NCBI RefSeq assembly: GCF_003660265.1
Contig: NZ_QXQP01000003.1
Coordinates: 55,459 to 119,458 of the forward strand
Direction: 5' to 3'
From: Helicobacter mehlei
GTDB taxonomy: Bacteria; Campylobacterota; Campylobacteria; Campylobacterales; Helicobacteraceae
DNA length: 64,000 nt
The notes beneath the pieces were generated by a model. That model was not told the DNA's origin, ran no database searches, and saw nothing but the letters and a program-made list of their open reading frames with translations. Below are positions 9,939 through 18,132 of the stretch, piece after piece. Each line of letters opens with the position of its first letter. Positions within the stretch are counted from its first letter, which is position 1. The position numbers and the translations under genes were made by a program.

Positions 9939-9954
9939 AGCAAGAGCTATTCCA
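9939..9954 (-). promoter_or_regulatory. Sigma-54 (RpoN) promoter of flaB
   Basis: On the minus strand the sequence is TGGAATAGCTCTTGCT: GG at -24 and GC at -12 separated by exactly ten bases, as in RpoN promoters. It lies about 36 bases before the flaB ATG. flaB in Helicobacter is a known class 2, RpoN-dependent gene, so this is probably the real promoter. Confidence 0.8.
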
Positions 9955-10005
9955 TGTTTTTGGACAAGAACTTTGAAAAGTAACACAACACCCACAAAAA
10001 TAGTC

Positions 10006-10011
10006 TATAAT
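10006..10011 (+). promoter_or_regulatory. -10 box of topA
   Basis: Perfect TATAAT 28 bases before the topA ATG at 10040, in the divergent flaB/topA spacer. No clear -35 is seen, which is usual for Helicobacter sigma-80 promoters. Confidence 0.6.
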
Positions 10012-10039
10012 GTTCTAAAAACCAAGACCAGAGTGTGAG

Positions 10040-12345
10040 ATGAAAGCCAACCAAAAAAAGCTTATTATTGTGGAATCGCCCACAAAAGCCAAGACCATTG
10101 CCAATTTTCTCGATCAAAATTACCATGTCATCGCCTCTAAAGGGCATGTGCGGGATTTGAGCAAATACGCTATGGGGATTCGTATCCAAGAGGATAAGTT
10201 TATTCCCAAATACATTGTGGATAAAGACCATGAGGACATTGTGGAACAAATTTTAAGCCTAGCTAAGAGTGCTAGCCAAATTTATATCGCCACCGATGAG
10301 GATCGCGAGGGGGAAGCCATTGGTTACCACATTGCCTATCTTATCAAGGAAAACCAACGCACTTCACAGACAAAAAAGATGAGTGCTAATCAAATCTTGC
10401 AAGAAACCCTAGATTTAGAGCAACAAACCAACCATGCGCCCTCCAACAACCCCATTTTCCACTTCCCCCGTATTGTCTTCCATGAGATCACCAAATCCGC
10501 CATTTTGCATGCCCTCAAACACCCTAAAACCCTCGATGTTTATAAAATCAACGCCCAATTAGCTAGGCGCCTGCTTGATCGCATTGTGGGTTTTAGTTTG
10601 AGCTCTTTGCTAGCCAACAAAATTGCTAAGGGCATGAGTGCTGGGCGGGTGCAAAGTGCCGCGCTTAAAATCGTGGTGGATCGCGAAAGGGAGATTCAAG
10701 CTTTCAAGCCCTTGATTTACTATAACATTGAGGGCGTATTTGAGGGGTGTATAGAGGCAAGCCTAGAGAGTTACAGGGGAGAGAAAATCAAAAAACAAAG
10801 CCTCACTGATGCACCCGATGCGCTCAAAATGGTCCAACACCTGCGCACCCAAACCTACCAAGTCCAAGAGATCGCCCATAAAAATAAAACCAGCCCCTCC
10901 CCCCACCCTTCATGACCTCCACCTTGCAACAAAGTGCCTCCACACACCTAGGCTATGGTCCCTCTAAAACCATGGGCATTGCCCAAAGGCTTTATGAGGG
11001 CGTGGCGACCCCTGAGGGGATGAGTGGGGTTATCACCTATATGCGTACCGATAGCCTGAATGTCGCCAAAGAAGCGATCAAGGCAGCACGGGATTTTATT
11101 GGAACAACTTACGGCGCGCCCTATTTGCCTAGCAAGCCCAAAACCTACACCTCCAAAAACAAAGCCGCCCAAGAAGCCCATGAAGCCATCCGCCCGACCA
11201 ATTTAAACTTCACGCCCACCGTTGCCAAGGATTATCTCAAGCCTGAAGAATACCGGCTCTATACGTTGATTTATAACCGCTTTTTGGCTTCCCAAATGAC
11301 CGATGCTCTCTTTGAAAACCAAACCCTACGCCTGTGTTGCGCGGATGGCACTTTTAAGGCCAGCGGGCGTAAATTGATTTTTGATGGCTACCATCGGGTT
11401 TTAGGCGAGTGCGATCGCGATAAACTTTTACCCGCCTTGCAAAAAGATCAGAGTGTGCGCCTAGATAAGTTAGAGGCTAAAAAATGCTCCACAGAACCCC
11501 CCACGCGTTATTCAGAAGCCTCTTTGATTAAAACTCTAGAGAGTTTGGGTATTGGGCGGCCCAGCACTTATGCGCCCACCATTGCCCTGCTGGCCAATCG
11601 CTCCTATGTCAAGTTAGAAAATAAACAACTCGTGCCCACAGAAGATGCCTTTGTGGTGATTGGGATTTTAGAAAAACATTTTAGTGGGATTGTGGATGTA
11701 GCTTTTAGTGCGGGTCTAGAGGATAAATTAGATGCTATTGCCAGTAGCAAAGCCTCATGGCAACAGGTGCTCTTTGATTTTTACACCCCCTTTATGGACC
11801 AAATTGAGGCTGGAAAAGCCCAAATTGCCTCCCAAAAAACCAGCGTGCCAACTGGGGAATTTTGCCCAGAGTGTGGTTTAGAATTAGTCCGACGCAAGGG
11901 CAGATTTGGCGAGTTTGTGGCATGCAGTGGGTATCCTAAATGTAAATTTATCAAACCCCCCACCGAGCAAACCCCAACCCCCCTAGAGCCATGCGAGAAA
12001 TGCGGGAAGCCCATGGTGCTCAAAAAGGGGCGTTTTGGCGAGTTTGTGGCATGCAGTGGGTATCCGCAATGCAAAAATATCCGCTCCAAAGCCCCTCACC
12101 CCAAAGAAGAAAAAGTTGTTGGTGTGTGCCCCGAGTGTAGTGGGCATATTGTGGAAAAGAGAGGTAGGCGGGGGTTGTTCTATGGGTGTGCTAACTACCC
12201 TCAATGCCAATTTATCTCTAACTACCCACCCAGCGATCAAAAATGTCCCGAGTGTGGGTATATGCTGGTGTTTAAAGCCTATAAGAGAAAACCTAGCGTG
12301 TGGGTGTGCTTGAAGTGCACTTTCCAAAAGTTAGCCGATGTCTAA
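10040..12345 (+). CDS. topA: DNA topoisomerase I, frame broken at a C6 run (probable sequence error)
   Basis: Type IA topoisomerase that relaxes negative supercoils. The first part (291 codons) has the Toprim domain (IIVESPTKAKTIANFL, ATDEDREGEAI). The second part has the catalytic tyrosine region GVITYMRTDS, the GRPSTYAP motif and four C-terminal zinc fingers starting near 11863, 11989, 12127 and 12244. The frame changes at 10899-10904, a C6 run: with seven C the product would read straight through as SPPPFMTSTLQQSAS, which fits the family. The joined length would be about 768 residues. Because topA is expected to be essential and only one base in a homopolymer is missing, an indel in the sequence is the best explanation. 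The stop overlaps the next gene's start by 8 bases. Confidence 0.85.
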
Positions 12346-13258
12346 AGCCCCCATTGTCTTTGGACCTCTGCGTTCGCGCCGCTTTGGCTGGTCGTTGGGG
12401 ATTGACTTATCTGGAGCGATCAAGCAATGTAATTTTGATTGCATTTATTGCGAACTTGCCAAAGCCAAACCCATTGATCGCATGTACACCATTTTACCCT
12501 TAGAAATGATTGTCCAAGCCGTGCAAGAGGCGTTGGCAAATTGCCCCGTGCGTTTAGATGTGCTCACCACCACCGCCAATGGCGAACCCACTCTTTACCC
12601 CCATCTTTTGGATTTGATCTGTGCTCTCAAACCCCTAACCCCCCCGCATACCCAAACTTTGATCTTAAGCAATGGGTCTTTATTTGGCAAGCCTGAAGTC
12701 CAAAGGGCGTTACACCATTATGATATTGTCAAATTTTCCTTAGATGCCACCTTGTCCCCAGTGTTTAAAAAAATCGATCGGCCTAGCAAAAATCTCTGTC
12801 TAGAGTCTATCCTAGAGGGCATTTTAGATTTTGCCAACCAGTATTCAGGCATGCTAGTCGCTGAGGTGTTGGTCGTGCAAGGAGTCAATGATGCGCCCGA
12901 GCATATCCAAGCCTTGGTTTCGTTTTTACAACAAGTCAAAAATCTTGCTCGTGTGGATTTAAGCACCATTGATCGCCCCCCCTCCTACAAAGTCCAGCCC
13001 ACTAGCCACGCCCAATTACTCCAATTAGCCACCCACTTTGAAAACTTGCCCTTAAGTTTGCCAAGCCGCACCACGCCCCCACAAATGCCCCATCTGCATT
13101 TAACGCCCTCTGCTTTTTTAGAATTGCTCAAACGCCGCCCCTTGAGCGTAGAAGAATCGTTGCATTACATGCCCAAAAGTGCCCTAGATGATCTCTTAGC
13201 CCACCATGCCATCATCTTAAGAAAGGTGGGTTTGGTGGATTTTTACTATGCAAGTTAA
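12338..13258 (+). CDS. Radical SAM protein of unknown function (HP0117-like)
   Basis: 306 residues. The iron-sulphur/SAM motif is CNFDCIYC, followed by TTTANGEPTLYP and SFSLDATLSP; the N-terminal FGPLRSRRFGWSLGIDL is typical of a small conserved group of radical SAM proteins found next to topA in Helicobacter. No SPASM or TRAM domain is seen; the C-terminal 80 residues look like a small winged-helix-like domain (ELLKRRPLSVEESLHYMPKS). It starts 8 bases inside topA, so translation is coupled. The substrate is unknown. Confidence 0.8.
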   Translation: MSKAPIVFGPLRSRRFGWSLGIDLSGAIKQCNFDCIYCELAKAKPIDRMYTILPLEMIVQAVQEALANCPVRLDVLTTTANGEPTLYPHLLDLICALKPLTPPHTQTLILSNGSLFGKPEVQRALHHYDIVKFSLDATLSPVFKKIDRPSKNLCLESILEGILDFANQYSGMLVAEVLVVQGVNDAPEHIQALVSFLQQVKNLARVDLSTIDRPPSYKVQPTSHAQLLQLATHFENLPLSLPSRTTPPQMPHLHLTPSAFLELLKRRPLSVEESLHYMPKSALDDLLAHHAIILRKVGLVDFYYAS

Positions 13259-13279
13259 ATTTCTATTTTAAGACTATGC

Positions 13280-13285
13280 TATAAT
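13280..13285 (+). promoter_or_regulatory. -10 box of napB
   Basis: Perfect TATAAT in TATGCTATAATCTC, 30 bases before the chosen napB start. It lies just after the radical SAM gene, so napB and the lipoprotein gene probably have their own transcript. Confidence 0.55.
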
Positions 13286-13315
13286 CTCATTTTGATTTCA
13301 AATGAGGAGATGATG

Positions 13316-13876
13316 ATGAAGATACGCATGGGCATGCTGGCTGTTTTGGTTTTGGTGGGTTTGCTCTATGCTGTCAAACACCACAGCAAACATGAATCCT
13401 TGGTGAGCGACACGCAAATTGGTTTGCGTAAAGCCCCCCTAGAGGATGAAAGGGATTTGAGGTTGCATTCCTATGAATACCACAAGCTCCCCCCGGGTGA
13501 GAGCAAACGCTTTGAGAGAGCCTATGAAAACGCCCCCCCCATGATCCCCCATGACGTAACCGGACTCTTGCCCATCACTAAGGACAATAACCAGTGTTTG
13601 GGTTGCCACATGCCCGATGTGGCCAGCACCGTGGGGGCAACACCCGTGCCTAAGTCCCATTTCTTTGATTTTCGGCATAACCGCCCGGCTAAGGAGGGGA
13701 GCATTAGCGATGCGCGCTTTAATTGCACCCAATGCCATGCCCCTCAAGCCAATGCCAAACCCTTGGTTAAAAACAACTTCAAACCTGTTTTTAGCAATAA
13801 GGCTTTGGAATTCCGATCCGACTTTATGGATGTGGTGGATGTAGGGGTTAAAGACCTCACCAAAACTAAAGAATAG
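13316..13876 (+). CDS. napB: Periplasmic nitrate reductase, dihaem cytochrome subunit NapB
   Basis: 186 residues from the third of three consecutive ATGs (13310, 13313, 13316); GAGGAG at 13304-13309 fits only the last. An N-terminal membrane anchor or signal (MGMLAVLVLVGLLYAV) leads to the periplasm. Two haem c sites, CLGCH and CTQCH, and the NapB signature ENAPPMIPHDV and PVPKSHFF are present. NapB passes electrons to the NapA molybdoenzyme, which reduces nitrate to nitrite. No napA, napG, napH, napF or napD is found in the window, so napB is detached from its usual operon. A C8 run at 13533-13540 lies in frame and is a likely slippage site. Identification is secure; function depends on napA elsewhere. 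Confidence 0.88.
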   Translation: MKIRMGMLAVLVLVGLLYAVKHHSKHESLVSDTQIGLRKAPLEDERDLRLHSYEYHKLPPGESKRFERAYENAPPMIPHDVTGLLPITKDNNQCLGCHMPDVASTVGATPVPKSHFFDFRHNRPAKEGSISDARFNCTQCHAPQANAKPLVKNNFKPVFSNKALEFRSDFMDVVDVGVKDLTKTKE

Positions 13877-13884
13877 CCCAAACA

Positions 13885-14313
13885 ATGACGCATAAGACTA
13901 GGGTTTTTTTGCATTCTAGCATTTTGGCACTATTGGGTGGATGCTGGGTAGGCGATCCAGCCGATGTGGATCCTAACTTGCCTGATATAGACACCCTCAA
14001 TGAGTGTGCGCAGATCAAAAATGAATGTGTGGGGGATAAAAATGGCGAGATTGCCAAGACCAAACCTAGGAACTATGGACCTTTTCAGGATATTTCCTTG
14101 GCGGGTGTCAAGCTAGCACATGGAGGTAGATTTGCTTTATCTCCCCTCCCACCCACTGGTGCGGGCTATATCCCTTATAATCCCATGATGTACCCCATGG
14201 GCATGTATCCTTATGGTATGTACCCGATGGGGATGTACCCCATGGGCATGTATCCTTATGGTATGTACCCGATGATGGGGGGTATGCCGATGATGTATGG
14301 TCCTTGGTGGTGA
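13885..14313 (+). CDS. Putative lipoprotein with Met-Tyr-Pro repeats
   Basis: 142 residues. A signal sequence with a lipobox-like LLGGC near residue 20 predicts an outer- or inner-membrane lipoprotein. The middle is ordinary and acidic; the last 45 residues are made of repeated MYPMG and MYPYG pentamers, ending in a Met/Gly/Pro tail, PMMYGPWW. No known domain is recognised. It begins eight bases after the napB stop and is probably co-transcribed with it. The repeat is encoded by a nearly perfect 45-base tandem duplication, so its length is likely to vary between strains. Confidence 0.6.
   Translation: MTHKTRVFLHSSILALLGGCWVGDPADVDPNLPDIDTLNECAQIKNECVGDKNGEIAKTKPRNYGPFQDISLAGVKLAHGGRFALSPLPPTGAGYIPYNPMMYPMGMYPYGMYPMGMYPMGMYPYGMYPMMGGMPMMYGPWW
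14188..14274 (+). repeat. 45-bp tandem duplication in the lipoprotein gene
   Basis: Unit 1 is 14188-14232 and unit 2 starts at 14233; the first 42 bases of both are identical. Each unit is itself three 15-base pieces coding MYPMG, MYPYG, MYPMG. The length is a multiple of three, so gain or loss of a unit keeps the frame. Identity at third codon positions points to recent duplication. Confidence 0.9.
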
Positions 14314-14362
14314 GTCTCTAAAAACTTCCCCAGCATTAGCCATTCTAAGACTTTTGTTTTGT

Positions 14363-14368
14363 TATAAT
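14363..14368 (+). promoter_or_regulatory. -10 box for the small acidic gene and aguB
   Basis: Perfect TATAAT in TTGTTATAATCCC, 27 bases before the ATG at 14395. Confidence 0.6.
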
Positions 14369-14394
14369 CCCGCTTTCATTATAAGGAGTGCAAA

Positions 14395-14523
14395 ATGGAT
14401 GATTTTGAAGATTCATTTGAGGATTTTGAAGAAGATTTTGAGGATAGTGCTGGGGACTATCATGGGGGGTATGATGATGATGACTATGTGAGCGCAGATA
14501 GCGAATATGAGGATGAATTTTAG
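14395..14523 (+). CDS. Small acidic protein, 42 residues
   Basis: ATG 14395 to TAG 14521-14523, with AAGGAG eight bases before the start and a TATAAT box upstream. The product has 13 Asp and 8 Glu in 42 residues and no Lys or Arg, with repeats of the type DDFED/EDFEE at the N-terminus and a YDDDDY cluster. It is predicted to be a disordered, highly negative cytosolic peptide. It ends two bases before the aguB start and must be co-transcribed with it. The strong translation signals support a real gene. Function is unknown; binding to metal ions or a basic partner is only a guess. Confidence 0.65.
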   Translation: MDDFEDSFEDFEEDFEDSAGDYHGGYDDDDYVSADSEYEDEF

Positions 14524-14525
14524 GC

Positions 14526-15416
14526 ATGCACATCAGGGTCGCTATTTTGCAACACGCCTACCAAGGCAATCGACTCAAGACCTTGCAACACACACAGGGC
14601 ATGCTTGAAAAAGCCAAAGAACAACATCCTGATCTAAACTTAGTGGTTTTACCCGAGTTACACCCCTACCCGTATTTTTGCCAGCATGAAGACCCATGTT
14701 ACTTTGAGTGGGCGCATTTTTATGATGAAGACACCGCTTTTTTAGGTGCTTTGGCTAAGGATTATGGGGTGGTGTTGGTGGGTTCTTTGTTTGAAAAACG
14801 TATGGAGGGGGTTTTCCATAATACTGCTGTAGTTTTTGAGGCTGATGGGCATATCTTGGGCAAACAGCGTAAAATGCACATCCCCGATGACCCACGTTTT
14901 TATGAAAAATTTTATTTTACGCCCGGAGATACCATCGCCCCCATTGCTAGCAGTGTGGGGAATTTAGGTGTGTTGGTGTGCTGGGATCAGTGGTTTCCTG
15001 AAGCTGCGCGGATCATGGCATTAAAAAGGGCGGATATTTTGATTTACCCAAGTGCGATCGGGTGGTTTTGCGATGCAAGCGAGAGCATGGCAGATAGACT
15101 CTTGCAAAGAGAGGCATGGAAGGGTGTGCAAAAGGGGCATAGTATCGCCAATGCCATGCCAGTCATCACCTCTAATCGTGTGGGTGTTGAACAAGACCCC
15201 TCTTCGCAAACCAGCGGGCTGAACTTCTTTGGGAGCAGTTTTATTTACGGGGCTTTGGGGGAGGAGTTGGCTTGTGCAGGGGAACAAGAAGAGATTTTGT
15301 ATGCGCGCATTGATTTGCAAAGAAGTGCACAGGTGCGTCAGATGTGGCCTTTTTTTAGGGATCGGCGCATCGATGCTTATGGGGATCTCTTAAAGCGAGT
15401 GGTTAGTGATTATTAA
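14526..15416 (+). CDS. aguB: N-carbamoylputrescine amidohydrolase
   Basis: 296 residues, nitrilase superfamily. The enzyme hydrolyses N-carbamoylputrescine to putrescine, CO2 and ammonia, the last step of the agmatine route to polyamines. The catalytic Glu-Lys-Cys triad is visible: VVLPELHPYPYF (Glu), KQRKMHIPDDPRFYEKFYF (Lys) and LVCWDQWFPEAARI (Cys). No agmatine deiminase gene (aguA) is in the window. The order aguB - antiporter - MATE is the same as I recall in H. pylori (HP0757-HP0759). Confidence 0.9.
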   Translation: MHIRVAILQHAYQGNRLKTLQHTQGMLEKAKEQHPDLNLVVLPELHPYPYFCQHEDPCYFEWAHFYDEDTAFLGALAKDYGVVLVGSLFEKRMEGVFHNTAVVFEADGHILGKQRKMHIPDDPRFYEKFYFTPGDTIAPIASSVGNLGVLVCWDQWFPEAARIMALKRADILIYPSAIGWFCDASESMADRLLQREAWKGVQKGHSIANAMPVITSNRVGVEQDPSSQTSGLNFFGSSFIYGALGEELACAGEQEEILYARIDLQRSAQVRQMWPFFRDRRIDAYGDLLKRVVSDY

Positions 15417-15437
15417 CTTGCGCAGGGCACACACGCA

Positions 15438-15454
15438 TGGTCTCTAAGAGACCA
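15438..15454. promoter_or_regulatory. 17-bp perfect palindrome between aguB and the antiporter
   Basis: TGGTCTCT-A-AGAGACCA, eight-base arms round one centre base. There is no T run after it, so it is not a classic terminator. It lies 54 bases before the antiporter ATG and directly before a possible -10 box (GTATAG), so it could be an operator or an RNA hairpin. Confidence 0.45.
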
Positions 15455-15508
15455 GTATAGACACCTAGAAACATTTGCAAACACTTTAAAAAATACAAGG
15501 ATCGAGTT

Positions 15509-16801
15509 ATGTTTTTGACAAATGCGGCGGTGGTGTCTGTGCTGGTGATGGTGGCTTTGAGTTTGGCACGGCTCAATATTTTACTAGCGATCATGGTGGC
15601 TAGCTTGGTGGCTGGGCTGATGGGGGGGCTAAACATCGTAGAAACCATTAAAATGATGATTGCGGGCATGCAAGGCAATTTAGAAACGGCTTTAAGCTAT
15701 GTGCTCTTAGGGGCTTTGGCAGTGGCGATCTCAAGTGGCAATTTGATTAAGGTTTTATTAAACAAGCTGGTTAGCAAGATGGACCAAAAAGCCACGATCT
15801 TTTGTTTTTTAATCGCTTTCATTGCGTGCTTTTCACAAAATTTAATCCCCGTGCATATTGCCTTTATCCCCGTTCTCATCCCCCCACTTTTGCACCTGAT
15901 GAATCGCTTGCAACTAGACAGACGGGCGGTGGCGTGTGCGCTGACCTTTGGTTTGCAAGCACCCTACATGACCATCCCGGCTGGCTTTGGGCTGATTTTC
16001 CAAACCATGATTGTGGATAATTTGGTTAAAAATGGCATCCACACCAACTTATCCCAAGTGGTGGCTGTGATGTCTATTGCGGGTTTGGCAATGTTGGTTG
16101 GGTTGGTTGTTGCTGTGGTGGTGTTGTATCGCAAACCGCGTATTTACCAAGAACGCATGGAGATACACGCACAGGGTGATTTGAAATTAACCGGTAAGGA
16201 TTATTTGACCTTACTAGGGATTATCCTAGCCTTTATGGTGCAGATTGAAACGGGGTCTTTGCCCTTGGGAGCGTTGATTGGCTTGATGGTGATGCTGATC
16301 GGGCGTGTGGTGAAGTGGAAAGACATGGACGGCGTGATTGATGAGGGCGTAAAATCCATGGCATTTGTGGCGTTTGTGATGTTGGTAGCGGCCGGCTTTG
16401 GGGAAATCTTGCAAAAAACGCATGCCATTAGCGATCTGGTGCATTTAACCGATAAGATGATCTCTAACAAATTCGAAGGCGCATTGGTGATGTTAGGTAT
16501 TGGGCTTTTTATCACCATAGGGATTGGGACTTCCTTTGGGACACTCCCCATCATAGCAACCTTTTATTGCCCTCTGTGTTTGGCTCTTGGCTTTAGCACG
16601 CCAGCGACCATTTTATTAGTAGGCATAGCAGCCGCTTTGGGCGATGCGGGCTCACCTGCTAGCGATAGCACTATAGGTCCTACAACGGGCTTAAATGCCG
16701 ATGGGCAACACAACCATATTTATGACACTTGTTTGCCGACCTTTTTGGTTTATAATATCCCCTTAATCGTCTTTGGGATACTAGGAGCGTTGCTATTATA
16801 A
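15509..16801 (+). CDS. Na+/H+ antiporter family (NhaC/YuiF-like) integral membrane protein
   Basis: 430 residues with about ten to eleven membrane segments spread through the chain. Motifs such as SGNLIKVL, FIACFSQNLIPVHIAFIPVL, LTFGLQAPYMTIPAGFGL and GDAGSPASDSTIGPTTGLNADGQ agree with the NhaC/ArsB-type group sometimes annotated as amino-acid or Na+/H+ antiporters. It should sit in the inner membrane. The counterpart in H. pylori is HP0758, as I recall. The real substrate is not shown. It is followed by the MATE gene with no gap and is probably in one operon with it. Confidence 0.75.
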   Translation: MFLTNAAVVSVLVMVALSLARLNILLAIMVASLVAGLMGGLNIVETIKMMIAGMQGNLETALSYVLLGALAVAISSGNLIKVLLNKLVSKMDQKATIFCFLIAFIACFSQNLIPVHIAFIPVLIPPLLHLMNRLQLDRRAVACALTFGLQAPYMTIPAGFGLIFQTMIVDNLVKNGIHTNLSQVVAVMSIAGLAMLVGLVVAVVVLYRKPRIYQERMEIHAQGDLKLTGKDYLTLLGIILAFMVQIETGSLPLGALIGLMVMLIGRVVKWKDMDGVIDEGVKSMAFVAFVMLVAAGFGEILQKTHAISDLVHLTDKMISNKFEGALVMLGIGLFITIGIGTSFGTLPIIATFYCPLCLALGFSTPATILLVGIAAALGDAGSPASDSTIGPTTGLNADGQHNHIYDTCLPTFLVYNIPLIVFGILGALLL

Positions 16802-16857
16802 AAGCGATCCGTTGGTGGCGACTCAAAAAGGTTTTAAGCCTTGCCCTGCCCTCTGGG

Positions 16858-18132
16858 GTGAATAACTTTTTAGAAATCTTTGTTTTGGCTGTCTCCATCT
16901 TTTTTATGGGGAAACTCTCAGATGCGCACATTGTGGCGATGGGGGTGGGTTTGCAATACATGCTCTTATTTTATGCCCTCAACTCTGTGTTTTACATTGG
17001 CACGAATGCGACCCTTAGCCGTCTGGTGGGGGCAAAAGACATGGAGCTCGTGTCTGTGGGCTATTGTAGTATTTTGATCGGGGCTTGTGTGCTGTGTGGT
17101 TTAGCTGGCGTAGTGGGCTTTTTGGGGGTTTCTAGCTTTGTGGATTGGATGGGGCTTAAAGATGAGGCTAATCATTTGGCACAAGAATATTTGCATATTT
17201 TGGTCTTTGCCCTGCCCGCTATTTTTATTAAGAATGTGATGGTGGCTGCGCTAGCTAGTTTCTCAGACACGCTGACCCCCTTTTTAATCAAGCTGGTGAT
17301 GAGTGTTCTGTGCTTGTTTTTAAACCAAGCTTTGATTTTTGGGCATTTTGGTTTTGCGCGTTTGGGGATTGCCGGGGCAGCATGGGCAAATGTGATTGTG
17401 GCGTTTGTAGAATTAGCCATGCTCTTTGGGATCACCACAGCCACGAAAAAAGCTCTTAGATTCCACATGACCTTTGATTTTGACTTTTTCAAACGGGCTT
17501 GGAAAGTAGGCTGGCCCTCAGGATTTGAGAGACTTTTAACCCTTTTTTCCATGGCGTTAATCTCTAAATTTGTGGCTAGCTATGGCGATGAGGTGCTAGC
17601 AGGCATGCAAATTGGCTTGCGCGTGGAGAGTTTTAGCTACATGCCCGGGCTGGGCTTTAGCATTGCATGCATGGTTTTAGTGGGGCAACATCTAGGGGCT
17701 AATCAAGTCCAAAAAGCGCAAGAATATGTCCGCACCACTTTAAAAATAGGCGTGTTATTTTTAGGCGTGATGGGTGTTTTGTTGGTGGTCTTTGCCAAAC
17801 CCTTTGCGTTGGTCTTCACGCATAATCTAGCGGTTGTAGAGGTGGCAGGGTGGTATTTAGTCGCTGTGGGGGTCTCCCAAGTGCCCCTGGCATGTTTGTT
17901 TGTGCTGGATGGGACTTTTAGAGGGGCGGGGATGGCTAAAGTCTCGCTCTTGATTAATACGTTTAGCCTGTGGTCATTACGCATCATCCCCATGTATTTT
18001 TTGCTCCACCATGGCTACCATGTCCGCTGGCTTTTTGTGATCATTTGTGTAGAAACCTATGCCCGTGCGGGGGTTTTTTATTGGGCTTATAGGCGGGGTT
18101 GGTGGAAAAAGCCCGGGCGTTTTGTCCGCTAG
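16858..18132 (+). CDS. MATE family multidrug / polyspecific efflux protein
   Basis: 424 residues from the GTG at 16858, with about twelve membrane segments in two halves (e.g. [38 protein letters not shown], and [19 protein letters not shown] in the second half). MATE proteins export cationic drugs in exchange for Na+ or H+. The start is uncertain: the same frame stays open upstream to about 16783 with family-like residues (AIRWWRLKKVLSLALPSG), but no ATG, GTG or TTG lies there in frame, so either GTG 16858 or an unusual start (ATT/ATA near 16795-16798) is used. The 3' end overlaps the end of gmd by four bases, convergent. Confidence 0.85.
   Translation: MNNFLEIFVLAVSIFFMGKLSDAHIVAMGVGLQYMLLFYALNSVFYIGTNATLSRLVGAKDMELVSVGYCSILIGACVLCGLAGVVGFLGVSSFVDWMGLKDEANHLAQEYLHILVFALPAIFIKNVMVAALASFSDTLTPFLIKLVMSVLCLFLNQALIFGHFGFARLGIAGAAWANVIVAFVELAMLFGITTATKKALRFHMTFDFDFFKRAWKVGWPSGFERLLTLFSMALISKFVASYGDEVLAGMQIGLRVESFSYMPGLGFSIACMVLVGQHLGANQVQKAQEYVRTTLKIGVLFLGVMGVLLVVFAKPFALVFTHNLAVVEVAGWYLVAVGVSQVPLACLFVLDGTFRGAGMAKVSLLINTFSLWSLRIIPMYFLLHHGYHVRWLFVIICVETYARAGVFYWAYRRGWWKKPGRFVR

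Noticed and set aside
9038..9976. Plus-strand open frames opposite flaB
   Set aside because: They are antisense shadows of a repetitive, strongly coding flagellin gene, with no ribosome binding site.
10040..12345. topA as a true pseudogene or programmed frameshift
   Set aside because: A single missing C in a C run explains both frames; no slippery heptamer of the usual type with a downstream structure is seen, and the gene should be essential.
14188..14274. CRISPR-like repeat
   Set aside because: The repeat is contiguous without spacers and lies in frame in a coding gene; it is a coding tandem duplication.
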